Source: Clarkia xantiana subsp. parviflora
Taxonomy: Eukaryota > Streptophyta > Magnoliopsida > Myrtales > Onagraceae
Assembly: GCA_036873135.1 (NCBI GenBank)
Contig: JAPTYO010000003.1
Span: forward strand, 23,956,001-24,020,000
Length of the DNA stretch: 64,000 nucleotides
Direction: 5' to 3'
How positions within the stretch are numbered: the first letter of the stretch is position 1; each line of letters begins with the position of its first letter. Made by a program: the position numbers and the translations under genes. The notes under the pieces are model-generated. The model made no database searches. It was not told where the DNA came from and saw only the letters and a program-made list of their open reading frames with translations. Positions 57,493 through 64,000 of the stretch are shown one piece after another.

Positions 57493-60400
57493 TTAATAGT
57501 GGATGCTACCGTTGTTACCATTAGAGAGCTTACGGTTTCGGGTCGGGTTTAAACCTTCCTTGCCCAACTGTTGAACCTCAAGGGGCGATAATATCTTGAT
57601 ATACCATACATTATCCACAAACTCCCTGCAAAAATAGAACTTTAATTAAAAAATTTCAAAAAGAGGGTAAGATCGTAAATTTACTCGATCGAAAGACGAC
57701 TTACTGCCAAGGGTCGTCACCAAGGAGAAGCACATCGTTCTCCCGATCGACAAATACAAGCTGCCAGCCTGATCTCCGAGGGTCCTCTAGTTGACCTTCG
57801 AGACCGAACATTTGGGCGAGTTCACTGCGAAGTTCCGGGTAGCTGCTGAACTTTGATATGTCTACTGATCTACCCAAGGACCCCAACTTCTGCACCTGTA
57901 GTATATAGTTGTCAAACTTTGTGTCATCTTCCATTAGAGTTAATAACCTAATAACAGTCACAAATTTGTACCGGGTTGCTTTTAGGTGTTGTAGGTTTAG
58001 ATTGTTGCTAATAGGTGTCTTAAGTTTCGTTTTTGTTGCTTTTTGGTTCGGTTTTTTCTGTTAAATTTAATGGATTTTGATCCAATGATCCGTAAAATTC
58101 AACAAGAGCATTTAAAAAATAAAAAAGAACATGACACTTTTACTTTATTTAACTTTTACGTCAATTAGTGTGTACATTATAGGGAAATTTAAAACCCATT
58201 GAAAGAACACGAGTTGAAGAAAACTCATTCCCAAATCCGTCAAATTTATCAGAAAAAACAGACGGAAAATAAAAAGGCAACGAAAACGATCTTAGGACAT
58301 CTAAAAGCAATATGGTGTAAACTTGGGACACCTAAAAGCAACAATTTAAATCTGAGACACCTAAAAGCAATATGGTGCAAACTTGGGACTGTGATTAGGT
58401 TCTTAACCCTCTCCATTATTATCAATCATCACATTTTTCTCTCTTAAGAAAATAACCCTGAAAGCTGATATGGAATGGAAAATGTCCTCTTACCTTGACA
58501 AAGTTTCCGGAAGCAGGGTTCGCCTGATCCTCGTGGTCTGAAGACGGCAAGAAACCCGACTCATCCACACAACTCGATGTTGTCATATCCGAGGCAAGTG
58601 GGAAATCCGCATCTGCACCAAAATCCGACCCAAACGGCACAGAGAGAGAACCGCTCCCATTCTGCATCATAAAAGGCGACGAATCTATATTAACCCCAAA
58701 CAACACACTGCTCTGCGGATCTGCCCCACCGTGATAACCAGAGAACTCTCTTCCCGGGAAAGGAGGCAGCGAATTTGCTATCTCCGTGTGTGGTGGTGGA
58801 GGAGAAGACATCACAGAGGTTGAGACCGAGACACTCAATAACTGAGGCAACGGTCTGTCGTTGGACATTGAACCGGGGATGTTGTCCCGATGATCTGGAA
58901 ACGAATGTGGAAGAGAAGACATTCTGCCGGGACCCATCCGCGGATCTTGGACATGTTGGATTTGCTGTTCTTGGTGCTGTCTCTGGAGATGTTGCTGAAG
59001 AAGCTGAGCTTGAGCCAAGGCGGCTTGTGGGTTGTTGTCTCCAAACCCGGTCGGGATCTGGAAAGAGGTGTTAATATTACTGGTGGGTCTCATTTCTTGA
59101 AGGGCAGCAGCTGCCATTGCTTGGTAGACATCGGGTTGAAGAGGAGAGTTGAGTCGGGGTTGCATCCACGGGTTAATATTGAAACCCGTGTTAAATGGTT
59201 GAATTCCTTGGTCACCTCCGAGCCACATGAGCGGAGAATTCATGCTCATGTCTCCATCTTTAAGGCATGAAATGGAGAATCAATCAGTCAATTCATTGGT
59301 TTTGGGTTTACTTGCTTTCCAAGTTACCTTGTTATAATCAATCGAATAGGAGCTTACCATGAAGAGAGGGTAGTCCAGATGGCCATGGTCGCTTCAGTCG
59401 AAGAGGGAAGGAAGAGGGATACATTGGGAATGTTGTTAATGGTTCGATCTCCCATAGAGATACCCTCGGTTGCCTCTCTCCAGCAGTCGATTCATCCCAA
59501 CCGACCTATCATTAGCAAATATATAGAACTTATGAAAAATGCAAAATAGCAACCCTTTGAAGCAAATAGGGCAAAATCATTACAAAATTTAAATAAAATT
59601 CAAATGCCAGCTCAAGCACAAACCTTCACTGATCGCCAATGTGAATTCGGCCACCTAACGGGATCTAGATCGCCAATTCCAGTTATAGTTCCCATGTATC
59701 TGGAAAAGGAACGTGATCAAAGTGAGCACGAAAAGTTTTAGTCGAGATTAAGGTTGATTAGGAAGTTAGCTTTCATTTTTCCAGATATTCTTGTGTTCTT
59801 AGTTCTCTCAATATTCAGGCTCGTATCATAACATGTATTAAGAGAAGTGTTTGAACGCTTTTTTATAGAAAATAATGGATGGAAAGAAGAAAAGAATGTT
59901 TAAATAGATAGATAGCTTTTGATGATTGTTAAACATAACACAAACTTCACTTTAAGATTTTTGTTTTTAGTTTAGAAGACTAGAAAAACAATAAATGAAA
60001 AAAGTAGCTTAGAGAAGAAATGGTAGTTACAATAATATGTATATCTTACCTGCGGACAGTGGATTCCTCAGTCTCAAATAGCATCCTGAACCTCATACCA
60101 ACAGAGACTCGCGATTGATAAACAGCTTTGATATACTTTCCTAGAGGAATAACAAATTCACATGGACTAGCCCTGAATTTGAAACAATGAATGTGAGTAA
60201 AATTGACAAGAGCATTTTTTTTGCAGAGTAAAAGCTTTTGAAATTGTCTAGAAGTTTAATTTTGACCACCTTGGATTGTAAAAGATTGTGAAGCGGCTGT
60301 TCGTTGAAGCTGCATGAGCAGCTGCAGCAAGAAGACCAATGTGCATGCTATCACTTGACAAAACCGAAGATGGCATCACGGTTTGAGGACGGTTTGCTCT

Positions 60401-62887
60401 TCGGATGCCAAGAAATAGTTGGTTCTTTTCATTCCTGATCATTCATAAACCCAAGATTAGTTTTTTATAATTAAAACAGTAAGTCAATTGATAGAGAGAT
60501 GCATATATACCAGATAAAAAGAACAGAATCTCCTGCAACTAATCTCTTTGCACTTACAAACACGCTCCACCCAGTCGTTAGGAGATGCCTCTTGGGCTGA
60601 CCTGCACATGAGAATAAGAGCAACATTATCATGTATAAGAAACTGCCCGTTTTAGGAGAATAAAATCAAATAATCTACTTAGTGGCCAAAGAAATCACAT
60701 AATCTACTTGGTGTAGACAGTTTTGAGTAACCCCTTTTAAAAAGTTTGAATCTTTAAGGGATTTGGCTAGCTTTTCAACAGGGAACGGGTGTTATCATGA
60801 CAAGAATAAGAACACGATAAAATCTAGTAGTAATCACATCCCCAATTCAATATCAGTTTCCAATAATTTTGGACAAAGAAGAAATACCTCGAAAAACATG
60901 TCTGAATTTCCACTCATTATCATGGAGATCCCTGGCGATTAATTCTTGAGCGGGTGGCTGTTGTGAGTAATCCTAAAACAAGAAAAATGAACTACTCATA
61001 AGCGGCAGACACACATATATATATATACATTCTTTCATACTAAAAAAAAGACTTACAAGAGGAGGAAAGACTTTTTCAGCCGCACGACGAGGAACAGAGA
61101 ATCCTCCATGGGTGCTTGTGTCACTAGCAGTCAATGTCTTACAAAAGTAGTTAGTAGGCTGTTTACTAGCAGTGCCCAACTCTTGTGGCAGTAGATATAG
61201 AGAATCCTTTTGTTCTTGCTTTAAAAAAGAAAAAAAAAAAAACAAAAACAAAACCAAAAATCAAAGTTGAGTAATTAAGATTGCTCATTTACAAGAAATA
61301 TAGCAATAGCTGTGTTTAGGTCAAAGTAAGTACCGAACTAAGTGGCTTCAGGGTCATCTGAGAATAAACTTCATCTGTCTCAACATCTGCCTGTTATGAC
61401 ATGACAAGAAAGTATGTTTTAACATGACCCAGAAGAAAAACACGAACATGGAACTGAAACAAACCAGATACGTACATGCATAGTGATATTATGAAGCTGG
61501 CAGATGAGTTGTGGACATAAACTCGGGTAATTTGGAATTTGTGAATCTACTTCTTTGTTGGTAGAAGCAGCCACCTGCACATGAGAGCATCAAATAGTCA
61601 ATCTGGGTAAAAATCACAAACCAAAGAGTTTGGATTTTTTTTTTTTTTTGGAGTTATTAGAGCTTCTTCAAAACATAGTTTCAATATCTATTAAAACTTG
61701 TGTCACGTCAGTGCTTTACTAATCAACGTATCATAAAAAGTAGGGAAAAATTGGGCCTTTATCTCTCGAATGCAAGATCCCCAATTAGTGGCGATCCTAA
61801 ACTACAAAATGATGGACATTTGTATCCCCTTTCCCCCATTTTCTGAAATGTTCGTCATTACACCCTAATTATGGCCCCAAAAGGTCTCTAATTGTGCAAG
61901 ATTTCTTCTATTTACTAGTACACTACACCCAGATACGAATTCTCTAGATCCGCCACTAGTCTCAGTATGCGCATTCCCCCAATAGGATGGACAAGGTTGG
62001 AAACTTTGCCATGTCAGCAGCAGCCAAAGATAATATATAGACTCGTGCTAACCTGTTCACTGTGCCCTTGAGGAAAGTAGACGACTCGGCTTCCAATAGG
62101 AGGCAGAGACACGAGTGGGCCCGCACATGCATGCCATAACTCCGAGTTCAAGCATTTCTTCTCCCCTACAATTTTTTATATTCATAAAGCATGATCATAC
62201 ATCCAATACATATATCATTGAAATAGATTACAGAGAGAGTTAGCAGTAGTTCCAAATGCTTAGACATCAATATTCATAAACTCAATAATCCACAAAAAAT
62301 GTGATCTTTCTTTCGGGAAATTACCACATTATACCAGTTTAAGATATAGATAGTTTCTAATCTCACCAAGCATTAGTGCATAACTTTCAGCCACCTTACT
62401 CAACAATTTACCCTACAATGGGTGCATAATCCAATTCCTTAGCCCTCAATCATAAGATCAAATCTCAGCCATGAAAACAAACCGTGCATTTGAGACCAAA
62501 TGGAGAACTTATTGTTATATAATGTCATACAACTACAAAATACCTGAAACTTGTTCTTTTATTTATTGGCTCAGACTATAAATATAAATATACCTAGATA
62601 TATTTATGACAAGAAGACTTTTATCCAATAATCATACATACATATATAGTAAAATAACTACTTTCCCCAGGCTCAAATGGCTTGAGCACAAGATCAGGCT
62701 TCTAAAAATGTTCATAGGCAGGTAAAGAAATGCAGGCTAATAATGGAATAGCTAGGTTTGGCAACATTAACAAGTGAATCTTCAGATACTTCTCTAAAAC
62801 TACACATACTTCAAGCCATGAAGAACCCAAAAGAAAGAACTCACCTTCTTCAGGCTGCTGGGTAAACCCAGATGAAGAGAGCCTCAT
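57493..62887 (-). CDS. ARF6: Auxin response factor, ARF6/ARF8 class
   Basis: Fourteen coding exons: 62887-62845, 62165-62053, 61574-61476, 61390-61334, 61218-61057, 60972-60888, 60601-60511, 60434-60270, 60172-60050, 59699-59624, 59505-59358, 59257-58494, 57895-57705 and 57625-57493. All junctions are GT-AG and in phase: 2250 nt, 749 residues. It is a nuclear activator ARF binding auxin response elements. The N-terminus is MRLSSSGF. The B3 domain contains [20 protein letters not shown], and the ARF domain runs from about SDSMHIGLL to [11 protein letters not shown] Gln-rich middle region ([16 protein letters not shown]) is shorter than in Arabidopsis ARF6. The C-terminal PB1 domain has the Aux/IAA contact Lys ([10 protein letters not shown]) and the acidic GDDPWQEF. 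N-terminus and PB1 fit ARF6 slightly better than ARF8. A miR167 site is present. Confidence 0.95.
57756..57776 (-). promoter_or_regulatory. miR167 target site in the ARF coding sequence
   Basis: The segment coding RSGWQLVF contains the complement of miR167: the plus strand reads ACAAGCTGCCAGCCTGATCTC. It agrees with the miR167 sequence at 17 of 21 positions, with mismatches only at both ends and at position 14. This is the known ARF6/ARF8 site, so the mRNA is expected to be cleaved by miR167. Confidence 0.9.
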
Positions 62888-64000
62888 CCTCCAAAACAGA
62901 ACTCACTCCACTGTCTACCTAAACTAAAAACTCCACCTTTTTCTCCACAGAACAGACAAACCCCCAAAAATCACTCCTTTCTGCAGCCCTAGTTGATAAA
63001 GACATCAAAAGGGACAGCATACACTGCGCAAAACCCTAAAAAGGTACTGCATCACAAATTTAACACAACCAAAACCCTAATACAGCCAGATCTCCAAAAT
63101 TAAGCTCAGCAGAACCGTGCTTCCAAAAGGGTAAATGGAAGCAGAAGAGGTGGCAGAGATGAGGAAGAGAAGGGACACTGCTGAAGTGGGTAAATTTGGG
63201 GGTTTTCAGTGAAGAAGCTGGAGCTGCCTTCTTCTAGTCTCTCTGCTGCTCTGGAATCCAATCAATTACACAGTAGTATTATATTTACCACTGATTTTTA
63301 ATTTTTGTTTTTTGATTTTTTCAAGAATTGAAGGGAAAGTAAGAGAGAGAAAGAGGACGAGGTTTCCATCCATTGTCTACAGGAGTGAATGCCCAAAGTA
63401 GGCTTCATTGCCAAACTTATTCCCAAACTAGGCTTCTTTAGAAACTAATTCCCAAAATAGGTTTTTTCATTTTTTTTAATCATTTATATTTTTATATTTT
63501 ACCCTCAAAGTTTATATTTTGTTATAATTGATCCTAAACCTAAATATCATACAAGAAATATATAAAAAAAAATTGAAAATTAAGATAATTAAATGTAGAA
63601 GTTAAAAACATAAAATAAATTAGTAATTTTGAAAAAAAAATTCTAAAAATAAAATATGCCAAAATATATAAATTATAAAAAAAACATTGATATAAAACGT
63701 AAAGAAACTAAATACTCATGATTTTTTTAAGTATAAAAATATAAACCCTAAATAAAATATGTTAAATTTATAAAAATATATAAAATTAACGAATGAAAAA
63801 ATAACGGATAAACTAATTTAAATTTAAAAAATCAAAAGAATAAATTTAATAATGGATTTTAGTTAATATTTTTTTTTTGCATACTCTTAATGAATATAAT
63901 TTGTATATCATTATATATATATATATTTTTTCAAAATTTATTTATTTTTAATTTTTTTCTTTTAATTTCACATATTTTTATAGAATTAAAATCTACAAAA
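62888..64000. other. ARF 5' leader, promoter region and AT-rich flank
   Basis: About 62888-63250 is probably the 5' UTR. Its minus strand is rich in pyrimidine runs, CTTCTTC and CTCTCT, as in long ARF leaders. The promoter should lie around 63250-63450. Beyond that the DNA is very AT-rich and no gene was seen. No transcription start can be fixed. Confidence 0.4.

Noticed and set aside
58199..58447. 82-codon plus-strand open frame
   Set aside because: It lies in an intron of the ARF gene, is AT-rich and has internal repeats (CACCTAAAAGCAA), with no domain.
57493..62887. Assignment to ARF5 or ARF7/19
   Set aside because: The MRLSS start, the PB1 sequence and the miR167 site fit ARF6/8; ARF5 and ARF7/19 lack this site.

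Overview
This window is nuclear DNA of a flowering plant, almost certainly a eudicot. The evidence is AT-rich intergenic DNA, multi-exon genes with GT-AG introns, plant LTR retrotransposons primed by tRNA-Met or tRNA-Arg type sites, plant MULE, hAT and SINE elements, and an ARF6/ARF8 auxin response factor gene carrying the miR167 target site. No bacterial operon, CRISPR array, rRNA or tRNA gene was seen.

Layout. (1) 1-5.1 kb is a transposon landing zone: an internally deleted Copia element (96-2185), a solo LTR (2843-3460) and a Mutator-type MITE (4071-4705), each with an exact target-site duplication. (2) 5156-16644 is one giant near-palindrome: two arms of more than 5 kb, each holding a broken MULE transposase gene, converge on a 15-nt centre, and the whole block is flanked by one short target duplication. 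It therefore looks like a single insertion. It sits inside what appears to be an exon of an unrecognised host gene, and a second probable exon of that gene (16990-17390) is split by a hAT MITE. (3) 18051-21512 is a Copia element with gag, protease and integrase but no reverse transcriptase. (4) 21.9-54.5 kb is a tandem cluster of three intact MATE transporter genes on the minus strand. Each has 8 exons whose lengths can be closed to the base (526, 530 and 507 residues). Relics of further copies lie at 28.26 kb and 36.6-38.4 kb. The cluster is invaded by a Copia-like mini-element, SINEs, MITEs, nested hAT elements and a 10.4-kb Ogre/Tat-derived element (39163-49540) with apparently identical 1549-bp LTRs. 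(5) 57493-62887 (minus) is a 14-exon ARF6/8 gene of 749 residues.

The intact genes are the three MATE paralogues (membrane efflux carriers) and the ARF transcription factor; they have no evident joint pathway. The paralogous MATE copies act as internal 'empty site' controls that date and validate several insertions.

The strongest candidate for something new is the palindromic MULE. It resembles the maize Mu killer locus in architecture: a transcript crossing the centre would fold into a hairpin of several kilobases covering the transposase, a natural source of silencing siRNA. Here the palindrome has its own MULE-like outer ends and target duplication, so it may have moved as a unit. Expression, siRNA production and identity values cannot be established from sequence alone.
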